Source: Deltaproteobacteria bacterium
GTDB taxonomy: Bacteria > Desulfobacterota > Syntrophobacteria > Syntrophobacterales > Syntrophobacteraceae
Assembly (NCBI GenBank): GCA_012517315.1
Contig: JAAYVE010000002.1
Location: 31,484 to 95,483, forward strand
Reading direction: 5' to 3'
DNA: 64,000 bases
The notes below the pieces were generated by a model. It saw only the letters and a list, made by a program, of their open reading frames with translations, made no database searches and was not told the origin of the DNA. The translations under genes and the position numbers were made by a program. How positions within the stretch are numbered: the first letter of the stretch is position 1; each line of letters begins with the position of its first letter. Shown in pieces: positions 16,301-23,472 of this stretch.

Positions 16301-18213
16301 TGGACGGCAACAAGACCGTCACGGCGACGTTTCTTGAGGGGTCAGCGGAATCGGGACCGGTCATCGACGTGTGGTACGGTCCTTACCAGGTTTTCGGGGA
16401 ACCCGGGGTGCCCCAGTACTGGGCGAATGTCCTGGGCAAGGTGTCCGATCCTGACGGGGTGACGTTCCTTACTTACTCCCTCAACGGCGGGCCGGAGCGG
16501 CTCCTTTCCATGGGCCCCTTCCGCCGCCTGCAGGACGCGGGGGACTTCAACGTGGAGATGGCCTTCGCGGAACTACAAGACGGGGTGAACGACATCACCA
16601 TCAGGGCCACCGACAGTCTCGGCAACCTCTCCGTGGAAACGGTGAGCGTGGACTATCCCGCCGGGAACATCGCGCCGCAGACGAGCAATATCAACTGGAG
16701 CCTGGTTTCCGACCTGCAGAGCGTGGTGCAGATCGTGGACGGCAAGTGGCAGGTTGCCTCAGGCGCCATACGCCCGACGCAGATCGGTTATGACCGGGGA
16801 TTTGCGTTGGGAGACCTCGAGTGGAAAGATTTCGAGGTGACCGTTCCCATCACTGTCCACAATTACGACAATCGAGGGTTCGAGAGCTACAACTACAGGC
16901 CCTCCCTGGGGTTCATACTGAGGTGGCGGGGCCATTACGACTGGGACGGCTCACAGCCCCGGTGGGGATACACGCCTGTGGGCGGTGGACCTTGGTATGA
17001 ATTCCGCCCCGACGGAACGGGGTCCGGCGACCTTTATGTGACCGACTTCCTGCAGTTGGATACGCCCCATCCCGGCAATCCCGTCACGTTCCTCCAGGGA
17101 GTCCCCTACATCTGGAAGGCAAGGGTACAGACGATTCCGGCACTGGGAAGCCATTACAGCTTCAAGGTGTGGCAGAGCGGTACAAGCGAACCCGCCCAGT
17201 GGCAGGTGACCGGTCTCGATCCGCAGGATATCGCCGACGGGTCCCTCCTTTTCCTGGCGCACTACGTGGATGCGAGTTTCGGCAACATTTCGGTGATCCC
17301 CACCGCCGATTCCAGCATTCCCGTCATCGACCAGGTTCAGGTGAGCCAGGACACGGGCTTTGCCGTGGTCACATGGAGGACCAACGTGCCATCCACCAGC
17401 GTGGTGCGCTATGGACTGACGACTTCGTATGAGGGAGGCACCGTTCAGGACCCGGTGTTGAAAACTGAGCACAGCATCACCCTGCCGGCCCTCGTGCCGG
17501 ACAGCGTCTACCACTACCAGATCGCCGGGGTTAACAGTCAGGGATTCGAGAGCGGCTACCCCGACATGACCTTCCGCGCCGGCGGTGCGTCCACCATTCG
17601 ATCGGATGATTTCAGCGGTGCGGTGCTGAACGCGTCCCTTTGGAGCTTTATCAATCCCCTGGGGGATGCCATCCTCAGCATGACGGGGACCCAGGCGGCT
17701 ATCTACCTGCCCCCGGGGGCTTCACACGATTTGTGGGCCGGCGGTAATTTGGCGGCGCGCCTCATGCAGCAGGCCAATGACACGGACTTCGAAATCGAGG
17801 TGAAGTTCGATTCGGCGGTCACCGCCAAATACCAGATGCAGGGCGTGATTGTGCAACAGGATGCGGCGAATTTCCTCCGGTTCGATTTCTATCACGACGG
17901 CGCGAGCCAGCGGATTTTTGCCGCAAGTTTCGTCAACGGAGTGCCGACTGTACGTTACAATCAAGCCATTGCAGGAACGGCCCCGCGCATGCGTATCAAG
18001 CGGGCTGCGGGTCAGTGGACCCAATCCTATTCCCCGGACGGGGTGACTTGGACAGCGGCCGGGAATTTCACCCACAACCTGGCGGTGACGATGGTGGGAC
18101 CGTTTGCCGGCAACCAGATCCCCCAAACGGGTTCTCCTGCCCCGACGTTCACCTGTCTCATCGATTACTTCTTCAACACCAGTTCCCCCGTCGTTCCTGA
18201 AGATGGGCAATAG
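10351..18213 (+). CDS. Giant multidomain secreted protein (InlB-like repeats, LamG-like, FN3, Ig-like)
   Basis: A 2,620-residue exported protein with a signal peptide ending near residue 27. In order: the N-terminal module shared with 7289-10060 (27-428), one Ig-like domain (428-515), one CBM4/9-like domain (522-672), and divergent InlB-type repeats at about 677, 750, 1205, 1278, 1566, 1854 and 1927, with a GW(S/D/T)G core motif. Three related LamG-like concanavalin folds start near 1354, 1644 and 2414, each opening with an SDDF motif. An FN3 domain lies at about 2323-2410. The second InlB repeat is split by a ~380-residue insertion that begins WWNSAWACRVPV and resembles DUF2341. A further LamG-like region covers about 2113-2320. 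ATG 10351 follows AAAGGAGAGGG. Likely a surface adhesin or polysaccharide-binding scaffold; no catalytic site is evident. Confidence 0.82.
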   Translation: MRRSAFTCLILAAVAILVTGKVSLAQFAGGGPKPGDVYKEFAYSNTTSNWRVTDPGVDLATYPEAAAFLPNPVLRLSVDDLQHAVRAEVVIDFWGGHEGTINKQFRFNGNPWIMIPELDDLGTVPSLGEKYMQQVNHLITVPLEHLRVGENTIEGTSGPNGWDWGQWGWYGLVLRIYYDPASKPHATGQITYPASGSLVGDNPTLQIQTSGSVNRVDYLAWYDGYDTDGDGVYADWQRNYHRRPWTETTGIKNHVGTATTSPFQVTWDTQWVPDQDVGQVRLIARVRDTNGVWFVTDEVSNLSLQKSQSVRLYKPTGVPQLFWVRAGETKSCKVYIPTLANAVDAVMLVKTWNGNEAGATFYSRVNGWTAPKYGLDHLYSYDVVPVPLSALTAGDNTLSFYSATEHHGMEILWPGPAIMVRYGQASQGTAPSITSHPGNQSALVGESVTFTVAAAGATPLRFQWKKNGADILGADAPSYTTVPITLADNGAVFSCTVSNDYGTVTSSDAVLTVTAASAPTAENIIVNPGFESGTSSWNFYTSGTGAFDTPTPGYEGARAGCVRITTPGSNTQLYQYNLPLEPNVDYELVFAAYSNTGHDVKVSLQKHGSPYTNYGLNKVLVNLQAGWQVFTLPFRTQGFTAPVSDARLMFWFSDTAAANDVFYFDQVVLQKKAASTVLYPLTLDVSGSGGVSLDPAGGAYAAGTVVGLTAVPSAGWEFAGWSGALSGVDPSASLTITGDTQVGATFVPRTYSLTVSQVGEGTIQVDPSKSAYAYGETVTLTATPDTDWTFAGWDGGSGSAGTWWNSAWACRVPVTVDPAGYQRFSRPVETFMNFTAMLAGLNRPGTFDPNSIRVVEVDAGGTVVDPAVPFQFDAASDFDPAVNATGTLVFLLTGTTPAGVTRTFHVYFDVVEAGIAPADIPAQVNLTDDVMDEGLASYRIQTTNATYFYQKSAGGISSLLDVSGRDWIGYNTTVGSAGSYRGIPNLVYPEGYFHPGSTASTSSIVVNGPVKKTIRTVTNDGKWEALWEFYPSYATMTVLRADHAYWFLYEGTPGGALDSADFMVRSTGTQTLASASWTGDITNAVGEEWIYFTDPDIGGQARSLFLVHHQDDTYTDSYWPMEGNMTVFGFGRSNLATYMTQVPNRFTIGFVDTAEFSAGSSVIRSACKPLNAGVGSPQKNGAGPLTLVINGDITVVGTFVYAPPRTLTVQAQGSGAVTLNPPGGTYPQGSVVQLTATASSGWQFSGWSGSLTGTANPASLMMDGDKNVTANFTPLPSYTLSLQTSGSGVVNLNPAGGTYLQGTPVQLTATASSGWQFSGWSGSLTGTANPAVLTMDGNKSVTATFTEYIPPQVIISDDFNTCGLDTGTWTFVNPLGDGTFALSGGGTSDARLSLSVPAGRSHDPWVTNPTARMMQAVEDLDFEMEVKFESVPTQKYQIQGIMAEQDAQNWVRFDFYHDGTKLNVFAAATINGAPKAYINKAFTPATPLYMRVKRQGDQWTQWTSTNGVDWTQSGTFMQAINVTAVGPFVGNHGVGTAVPAFTAVFDYFFNVNAPIVPEDGGLLPQKTLNLNAVGGGTVTADPQQSTYSCGQAVQLVASPVPGWQFSGWSGDLTGSDNPAVVTMDTDKNVTATFTESPVPQGIVSDDFRACQLNGGTWSFVNPLGDGSYTLDHDGPNNTRLALSVPAGTSHDPWATNPTARMTQAVENGDFQVEVKFESVPNQRYQMQGIIAEQNASNWVRFDFYHDGTKLNVFAAATINGTPRAFINSQVAQSSPLYMRVKREGNLWTQSYSTNGVDWTTSGSFTQAIQVSAVGPFVGNHGTGGVVPAYTALVDYFFNTAQPIAPEDGATLSQVNLDTEVAGSGTIIRDPDQTSYNCGQKVQLLAVPSAGWQFAGWTGGLSGYSNPATITMDGDETVTATFTSGTTYSLTVQTAGSGLVAVNPLLATYPAGTVVQLLATPSTGWRFGGWSGSLSGTANPATLTMDGNKTVTATFLEGSAESGPVIDVWYGPYQVFGEPGVPQYWANVLGKVSDPDGVTFLTYSLNGGPERLLSMGPFRRLQDAGDFNVEMAFAELQDGVNDITIRATDSLGNLSVETVSVDYPAGNIAPQTSNINWSLVSDLQSVVQIVDGKWQVASGAIRPTQIGYDRGFALGDLEWKDFEVTVPITVHNYDNRGFESYNYRPSLGFILRWRGHYDWDGSQPRWGYTPVGGGPWYEFRPDGTGSGDLYVTDFLQLDTPHPGNPVTFLQGVPYIWKARVQTIPALGSHYSFKVWQSGTSEPAQWQVTGLDPQDIADGSLLFLAHYVDASFGNISVIPTADSSIPVIDQVQVSQDTGFAVVTWRTNVPSTSVVRYGLTTSYEGGTVQDPVLKTEHSITLPALVPDSVYHYQIAGVNSQGFESGYPDMTFRAGGASTIRSDDFSGAVLNASLWSFINPLGDAILSMTGTQAAIYLPPGASHDLWAGGNLAARLMQQANDTDFEIEVKFDSAVTAKYQMQGVIVQQDAANFLRFDFYHDGASQRIFAASFVNGVPTVRYNQAIAGTAPRMRIKRAAGQWTQSYSPDGVTWTAAGNFTHNLAVTMVGPFAGNQIPQTGSPAPTFTCLIDYFFNTSSPVVPEDGQ
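14051..14342 (+). repeat. 73-base exact direct repeat in InlB-like repeats
   Basis: Bases 14051-14123 recur unchanged at 14270-14342, giving a 219-base (73-codon) period. The repeat encodes the core with SGWQFSGWSG of two adjacent InlB-like units. Exact identity at synonymous positions points to recent duplication or gene conversion inside the gene. Confidence 0.85.
14695..15630 (+). repeat. 72-base exact direct repeat in paired LamG-like domains
   Basis: Bases 14695-14766 recur unchanged at 15559-15630, an offset of 864 bases (288 codons). The repeat encodes the conserved core NWVRFDFYHDGTKL of two LamG-like domains. The offset equals one LamG-like domain plus one InlB-like repeat, so the pair was duplicated as a unit and has diverged outside this core. 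Confidence 0.85.
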
Positions 18214-18237
18214 GAAAGGAGGAGGCGCCGAGTCCGT

Positions 18238-19023
18238 ATGAGAGCTGAAGTCCTTCGCGAATTCTGGGACTACCGGGAATTGTTCTTTTTCCTGGTGTGG
18301 AAGGACGTGAAGGTCCGCTACAAGCAGACCCTGCTTGGGGCCTCCTGGGCGGTCATCCAGCCCTTTTTCACCATGGTGGTCTTCACCCTTTTCTTTGGAA
18401 AACTCGCAAACATGCCAAGCGACGGGATTCCCTACCCCATCTTCTCTTATAGCGCCCTCGTGCCCTGGACGTACTTTTCGGGGGCACTCTCCCTTGCGGG
18501 AAACAGCTTGGTGAACAACACGAACCTCCTCACAAAGGTCTATTTTCCGCGGGTGGCCATCCCGGCTTCGGCGGTCATGTGCGGGCTGGTGGATTTCCTC
18601 ATCGCTTTCACGGTCCTTCTCGCCATGATGGTCTACTACGGCATGCCCCTCCGCTGGGACCTGCTCCTATGGCCGGTCCTGGTGCTGCCCCTGATGTTCC
18701 TGGCACTGGGTCTGGGCATGGTCCTGGCGGCCTTGAACGTGAGGTACCGGGACATCAAGCACGCAATTCCCTTCGCCGTGCAGATGCTCCTGTTTTTGAC
18801 ACCAATCATCTATCCCACCAGCATCGTCCCCGAGCGTTTTCGTTCGCTGGCGGCGTTGAACCCTCTGGTGGGTATCATCGAGGCGTTTCGGGCTACGGTG
18901 GTTCCCTCGCGCCACATCGACTGGCAGCTCCTGGGAATGTCCGTTGCCGTCTCCTTTTGTGTTTTTGTGATTGGTCTCCTGTATTTCCGCAGCGCGGAGA
19001 GACAGTTCGCTGATGTCATCTGA
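18238..19023 (+). CDS. wzm: Polysaccharide ABC exporter, permease subunit
   Basis: A 261-residue inner-membrane protein of the ABC-2 type that forms the channel for export of a finished lipid-linked polysaccharide. It begins with a short cytoplasmic stretch containing LVWKDVKVRYKQTLLGASW, a strong Wzm signature, and has about six hydrophobic segments. NPLVGIIEAFR near the end is also characteristic. It follows the giant secreted protein by only 24 bases with GGAAAGGAGG in the gap. The ATPase partner follows 20 bases after its stop. The arrangement implies an ABC-dependent O-antigen or capsule pathway, with the secreted proteins possibly handling the exported polymer. Confidence 0.92.
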   Translation: MRAEVLREFWDYRELFFFLVWKDVKVRYKQTLLGASWAVIQPFFTMVVFTLFFGKLANMPSDGIPYPIFSYSALVPWTYFSGALSLAGNSLVNNTNLLTKVYFPRVAIPASAVMCGLVDFLIAFTVLLAMMVYYGMPLRWDLLLWPVLVLPLMFLALGLGMVLAALNVRYRDIKHAIPFAVQMLLFLTPIIYPTSIVPERFRSLAALNPLVGIIEAFRATVVPSRHIDWQLLGMSVAVSFCVFVIGLLYFRSAERQFADVI

Positions 19024-19043
19024 AAGGGGGCTGGGGATTGTCC

Positions 19044-20354
19044 ATGGGCAATGCCGTAGAGGTAGAAAATCTTTCCAAAAAATACCACATCGGTGAGCGT
19101 GGTCGTGAGCGCATGGTCCGCGAGGCCATCGTGAAGTATTTCAAGAGTCTTTTCCAAAGGGGGCGGAACGAGGCCATCTGGGCTCTGAGGGATGTCTCCT
19201 TTTCCATCCGCCAGGGAGAAGTCCTGGGTATCGTAGGCCGAAACGGGGCCGGGAAGAGCACCCTCCTCAAGATTCTTTCCCGAATCACCTATCCCACTTC
19301 GGGAACCATCAAGGTGAACGGGCGTGTGGCCTCCCTCCTGGAGGTGGGTACCGGTTTCCACGAGGAACTCACCGGTCGGGAAAATATTTACCTCAATGGC
19401 TCCATTCTTGGGATGCGGCGCAGGGAGATCGAATCCAGGATGGACCAAATCGTGGCGTTTTCCGGGGTGGAGCAGTTCCTGGAGACGCCCATCAAGAGGT
19501 ACTCCTCAGGGATGCGGCTGCGCCTGGGGTTTGCCGTGGCCGCCCATCTGGATGCCGATGTGATGCTGGTGGATGAAGTCCTCGCCGTGGGGGACGCCGA
19601 GTTTCAGAAGAAGTGCCTGAGCGCCATGGACAACCTGAGTGAGAGCGGGCGGACTGTTCTCTTTGTGTCCCACAACATGGAGGCGGTGGAGAACCTCTGT
19701 GAGAGGGCTATCTGGATCGATGACGGTATAGTGCGGCAGGACGGCCCGGCAAGAGAGATCATCCAGAATTACTTGTCCACTTTTGCCGGGGCGGGTGAAA
19801 ACCGCTACGACCTTGCTGTCCTGGACCGGAAGGTGGGGAACGGGGATGTTCGGTTCACAGGAATTGCTTTCCTTGAACCTGATGGGACGGAAAAGACCCT
19901 TATTCGGTGCGGTGACCCATTGGTGGTGCGACTGCACTTCGAGGCGAAGCAATGTATCCGTAGCCCCCATTTCGCCTTCGAGCTGTTCACGGAATTCGGG
20001 ACCAAGGTGACCTCCCTCAACACTTGGGCGTCCGGCTTCGAAATTCCCCTCATCCCACGCGGAAGAGGTCACGTGGATTTGGAGATCCCATCCCTCAACA
20101 TCGTGGACGGGCGATACTACATCTCCCTCTGGGCGGCCAGCGCCGGGAACCTCTGGTATGATCGCCTCGACCACTGTGCCTACCTGGACGTTACGGCGTC
20201 CGACTTCTACCACTCCGGGCGGGCCATGACGAGTCAGCACTATGGGTTGGTCCTCCTACCGTGCACTTGGAAGGCGGGGGCGATGTGCGACGACATGGCC
20301 CACTGTCAGGAAGGGGACTTCTTCCCTGATTCCCATCGAAGGTTCGCCGTATAA
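19044..20354 (+). CDS. wzt: Polysaccharide ABC exporter, ATPase subunit with C-terminal glycan-recognition domain
   Basis: A 436-residue ATPase that powers export through Wzm. The nucleotide-binding domain fills the first ~250 residues: Walker A GRNGAGKST, signature YSSGMRLRL, Walker B VMLVDEVLAVGD and the switch VSHN. The C-terminal ~170 residues (after NRYDLAVLDRKVGNGDVRF) form the extra Wzt-C type beta-sandwich, which in known systems recognises the modified end of the exported glycan. ATG 19044 was chosen over an in-frame TTG at 19038. With a polymer recognised by its end, a terminal modification such as methylation would be expected, and methyltransferases are present in the region; that link is inference. 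Confidence 0.93.
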   Translation: MGNAVEVENLSKKYHIGERGRERMVREAIVKYFKSLFQRGRNEAIWALRDVSFSIRQGEVLGIVGRNGAGKSTLLKILSRITYPTSGTIKVNGRVASLLEVGTGFHEELTGRENIYLNGSILGMRRREIESRMDQIVAFSGVEQFLETPIKRYSSGMRLRLGFAVAAHLDADVMLVDEVLAVGDAEFQKKCLSAMDNLSESGRTVLFVSHNMEAVENLCERAIWIDDGIVRQDGPAREIIQNYLSTFAGAGENRYDLAVLDRKVGNGDVRFTGIAFLEPDGTEKTLIRCGDPLVVRLHFEAKQCIRSPHFAFELFTEFGTKVTSLNTWASGFEIPLIPRGRGHVDLEIPSLNIVDGRYYISLWAASAGNLWYDRLDHCAYLDVTASDFYHSGRAMTSQHYGLVLLPCTWKAGAMCDDMAHCQEGDFFPDSHRRFAV

Positions 20355-20368
20355 CCGGAGAGGATTCC

Positions 20369-21268
20369 ATGGACTGTTTGAGGCCCCGGGTGAGCATGGG
20401 GCTGCCGGTATACAACGGCGAGAATTATCTGGCGGAGGCTCTGGATTCCCTCCTCGCCCAGACCTTCCAGGACTTCGAACTCATCATCCGCGACAATGCA
20501 TCCACCGACGGCACAGAGACCATCTGCCGGGAGTATGCGGAGAGGGACCGCCGCATCCGGTACTTTCGCAACCCGCGAAATATCGGGGCCGCCCCGAACT
20601 TCAACCTGGTTTTCAGACAGGCCAGGGGGGAGTATTTCAAGTGGTGCGCCCATGACGATGTGTGTGCGCCGGAATTCCTCACCCGGTGCGTGGATGTTCT
20701 GGACTGGGACGAGAGTGCCGTCCTCGCATACCCCAAGACTATGATCATCGACGAGAAAGGTGATCCCGTCCAGGTGTATGGCAGGAAACTGGCGACGGAT
20801 TCCCCCGAGAAGGCCGTGCGTTTTCAGGCGCTCCTGGAGGGACACAACTGCTACGAGGTGTTTGGGCTCATTCGTCGGGATGTCCTCGAAAGAACACCCC
20901 TCATCGGGGGATACGCCCACGGGGACGGAGTGCTCTTGGCGCGTCTGGGACTCCATGGGCGCTTTGTGGAAATTCCGGAAATGCTTTTCTTCGCCCGCCG
21001 CCACGCGAGGCAGTCCATGACCATGGTGAACGATTACCAGAGTTATGCCGTCTGGTTCAACCCTGCACTGCGAGGAAAGCGGAGATTCCCCTATTGGCGT
21101 ATCCATGGAGAGTGGCTTCGCGCTGCCCTCGAAGTACCGATGAGCGATCGGGACCGAAGACGATGCCTGCGCATGCTGGTTCGGTCGTTCCGCCGGAGAA
21201 AGAAGCTGCTCGTGGACGAGTTGCGGAGTCAGTTCATACCGGCCTCGGACTGGCGAATAGCGAAATGA
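20369..21268 (+). CDS. Glycosyltransferase family 2
   Basis: A 299-residue GT-A fold glycosyltransferase. It opens with VSMGLPVYNGENYLAEALDS, then has IIRDNASTDGT and the metal-binding acidic motif in WCAHDDVC, all typical of GT2. It probably transfers a sugar from a nucleotide donor to the lipid-linked glycan on the cytoplasmic side of the membrane. There are no clear membrane segments. GGAGAGGATTCC precedes the ATG, 14 bases after the wzt stop, so it belongs to the exporter operon. The sugar and linkage cannot be predicted. Confidence 0.88.
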   Translation: MDCLRPRVSMGLPVYNGENYLAEALDSLLAQTFQDFELIIRDNASTDGTETICREYAERDRRIRYFRNPRNIGAAPNFNLVFRQARGEYFKWCAHDDVCAPEFLTRCVDVLDWDESAVLAYPKTMIIDEKGDPVQVYGRKLATDSPEKAVRFQALLEGHNCYEVFGLIRRDVLERTPLIGGYAHGDGVLLARLGLHGRFVEIPEMLFFARRHARQSMTMVNDYQSYAVWFNPALRGKRRFPYWRIHGEWLRAALEVPMSDRDRRRCLRMLVRSFRRRKKLLVDELRSQFIPASDWRIAK

Positions 21269-21284
21269 TTGAAAGGCAGACTCG

Positions 21285-22217
21285 ATGTACCTGACTGTAG
21301 GCATCTGCACATGGAACCGGGCGGAATTGCTTGACCAGACTCTGAACTCTCTCCGAAGGCTGGTCGTCCCCCATTCCTTGCAGTGGGAAGTCCTGGTGGT
21401 GAACAACAATTGCACCGACCGGACCGATGAGGTCATTGCCGCCCAAGCGGACCATCTTCCCCTCTGCCGCCTTTTTGAGCCGACCCCAGGCAAATCCCAT
21501 GCCTTAAACCTTGCTGTCAGGGAAGCGCGCGGGGAGTATATTCTCTGGACGGACGACGATGTGCTGGTGGAACCGGACTGGATGCAGTGCTACGCAGAGG
21601 CGTTCGCCCAGTGGCCTGAGGCCGCCGTATTCGGAGGTCCCATCCGGCCTTGGTTTTCCAACACGCCCCCTGACTGGCTGGAAAGGGTCCTGCCGGTCGT
21701 GGCCAACGCCTATGCGGTCCGTGACCTTGGAGATATCCCTGTTCTCCTCTCCAGGGATGCTCTGCCTTTTGGGGCGAATATGGCTGTGAGGATGAAAGAG
21801 CAAAGACAGTACCTTTACGACACGCGCCTGGGTCCCCGTCCAGGCAGTGCCGTGCGGGGCGAGGAAGTGGAGTTGGTGCTGAAAATGCTGGATGCCGGTG
21901 TTCAGGGCCGATGGGTCCCCAAGGCTGCCGTGTACCACCACATCCCGCTTCATCGCCAATCGATATCATACTTGGCCTCTTATTACCGGGGTGCCGGTGA
22001 GGGAAATGCCCTTCGCCGCCTGAATGCCAAGAGAGGTAATCAAAGCGCAGACGGGACTCTTCTAAAGCTATCCATGAGAGCCCTGGTGGAAGAGATGAAG
22101 TACCGCATCCGCCGAGTTCACTCGGAGCCGGAAGTTTGGATTCGGCATCTCATCAGGGTCAACATAGCGTGGGGTGAGGTGTCTGCGGCGAAGCAAGCCC
22201 CAAAAATAGGAACATAG
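21285..22217 (+). CDS. Glycosyltransferase family 2
   Basis: A 310-residue GT2 enzyme. Key stretches are VGICTWNRAELLDQTLNSL at the start, VVNNNCTDRTDEV for nucleotide binding, and WTDDDVLVEPDW with the acidic DxD motif. The central region has FGGPIRPWF and a later GEEVELVLKM, the ED-type acceptor motif. It follows the previous GT2 by 16 bases. Likely role: addition of one sugar to the growing glycan in the cytoplasm. Specificity is unknown. Confidence 0.88.
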   Translation: MYLTVGICTWNRAELLDQTLNSLRRLVVPHSLQWEVLVVNNNCTDRTDEVIAAQADHLPLCRLFEPTPGKSHALNLAVREARGEYILWTDDDVLVEPDWMQCYAEAFAQWPEAAVFGGPIRPWFSNTPPDWLERVLPVVANAYAVRDLGDIPVLLSRDALPFGANMAVRMKEQRQYLYDTRLGPRPGSAVRGEEVELVLKMLDAGVQGRWVPKAAVYHHIPLHRQSISYLASYYRGAGEGNALRRLNAKRGNQSADGTLLKLSMRALVEEMKYRIRRVHSEPEVWIRHLIRVNIAWGEVSAAKQAPKIGT

Positions 22218-22343
22218 TCAGGTTGACTTGGTTGAATTCGGTTTTGAACTTTTCTGGGGCACCGATTGGATTGGTGCGAAAAGGATTACTAGGCGATCTC
22301 TCGTTTGGTGATCGAAAGGATACGGCATCATGAGGATGCTGGG

Positions 22344-23468
22344 ATGCTTGGCATACTCTTGTGTGAGGTGGGGCGATTGAATTCCGAGACATGGGGTAGC
22401 AGGGTCGTTCCTACGACCCGGAAGCCCGCCGTCACACTTATCTCCAGGCACATGGCCAACCATGCCTCCGTCTCCGGTTACGACAGGCTGGGGCATTATC
22501 TGGAGGCCCGCATTATCCACCCCGTTGATCAGTGGACGTTTGCCAGGAGGACCGTTACCAGGCTCTTGCGGCCGTTGGTCCATCGTTCAGGTTGCCTTTG
22601 GTATCACAGGGATGCGTTGTTCAGTGAACTGTGTGCCGGGGTGCATTGGCTGAAAGGAAGCAACCGGCTTTTTCATTTCCTTTACGGGGAGAATGCGTAC
22701 CGATATCTGGGGCATCTCAAGAGCGTCGCTAGGAAAAACCTATTAGTATGCACCTTTCACACCCCAGAGGAGAAGTTTCGAGCGGTGGTCAGAGATGTGA
22801 GACACCTCCGCCGAATTGACGCGGCAATCGTGGTTTCCACCTCGCAATTGGATTTTTTCGGGAACCTACTGGGCAGGGATAGAGTGCATTATGTCCCCCA
22901 CGGAATCGATGTGGACTATTTCAGGCCTTTGGAGGTTTCAGAACAAAGAGACGAGGAGGTCTTCCGCTGCCTGTTCGTCGGGACGCATCTGCGCGATTTT
23001 GAAAGCCTTGCGGCATGCTGGCGGATCGTGAACCAGGAGGCGAAGAAAATGCAGCTCTCGGTTGTCACCTTTCCGGAGTATCACGGGTACTTCGAGGGAA
23101 TCCCCAATGTAGAGCTGTATGCGGGAATTCCGGACCAGAAACTGCTTGCCCTTTATCGAGGTGCCCATGCATTCGTTTTTCCCCTGCTGGATTCCACGGC
23201 GAACAACAGCCTGCTGGAAGCCATGGCGTGCGGACTTCCCGTCGTCTGCAGCGATGTGCCTGGTGTGAGAGACTATGCCGATGAATCCTGTACCCTTTTC
23301 ACTGCTAGGGGAGATGCTGAAGCCATGGCTCATGCAGTTTTGACTCTGAACAAGAACCGGCGCCTCTGCACGACAATGGGACTTGCCGCTCGAGAGCGTG
23401 TCATGGCTTTTGGCTGGCGAAATGTGGCCTCCATGGTAATGGAGCTCTATCAGGGTTTGGCGGGTTGA
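22344..23468 (+). CDS. Glycosyltransferase family 4
   Basis: A GT-B fold glycosyltransferase of about 374 residues. The N-terminal domain has SRHMANHASVSGYDRLGHYLE and VHYVPHGIDVDYFRP. The C-terminal GT1-type domain has NNSLLEAMACGLPVVCSDV, the donor-binding E-x7-E region. The start is uncertain: ATG 22344 has a GAGG 8 bases upstream and is preferred, while the frame is also open from a TTG at 22305. The 126-base gap upstream shows no clear promoter. It lies head to tail with the next GT4 with 4 bases between. Donor and acceptor are unknown. Confidence 0.84.
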   Translation: MLGILLCEVGRLNSETWGSRVVPTTRKPAVTLISRHMANHASVSGYDRLGHYLEARIIHPVDQWTFARRTVTRLLRPLVHRSGCLWYHRDALFSELCAGVHWLKGSNRLFHFLYGENAYRYLGHLKSVARKNLLVCTFHTPEEKFRAVVRDVRHLRRIDAAIVVSTSQLDFFGNLLGRDRVHYVPHGIDVDYFRPLEVSEQRDEEVFRCLFVGTHLRDFESLAACWRIVNQEAKKMQLSVVTFPEYHGYFEGIPNVELYAGIPDQKLLALYRGAHAFVFPLLDSTANNSLLEAMACGLPVVCSDVPGVRDYADESCTLFTARGDAEAMAHAVLTLNKNRRLCTTMGLAARERVMAFGWRNVASMVMELYQGLAG

Positions 23469-23472
23469 TGCA

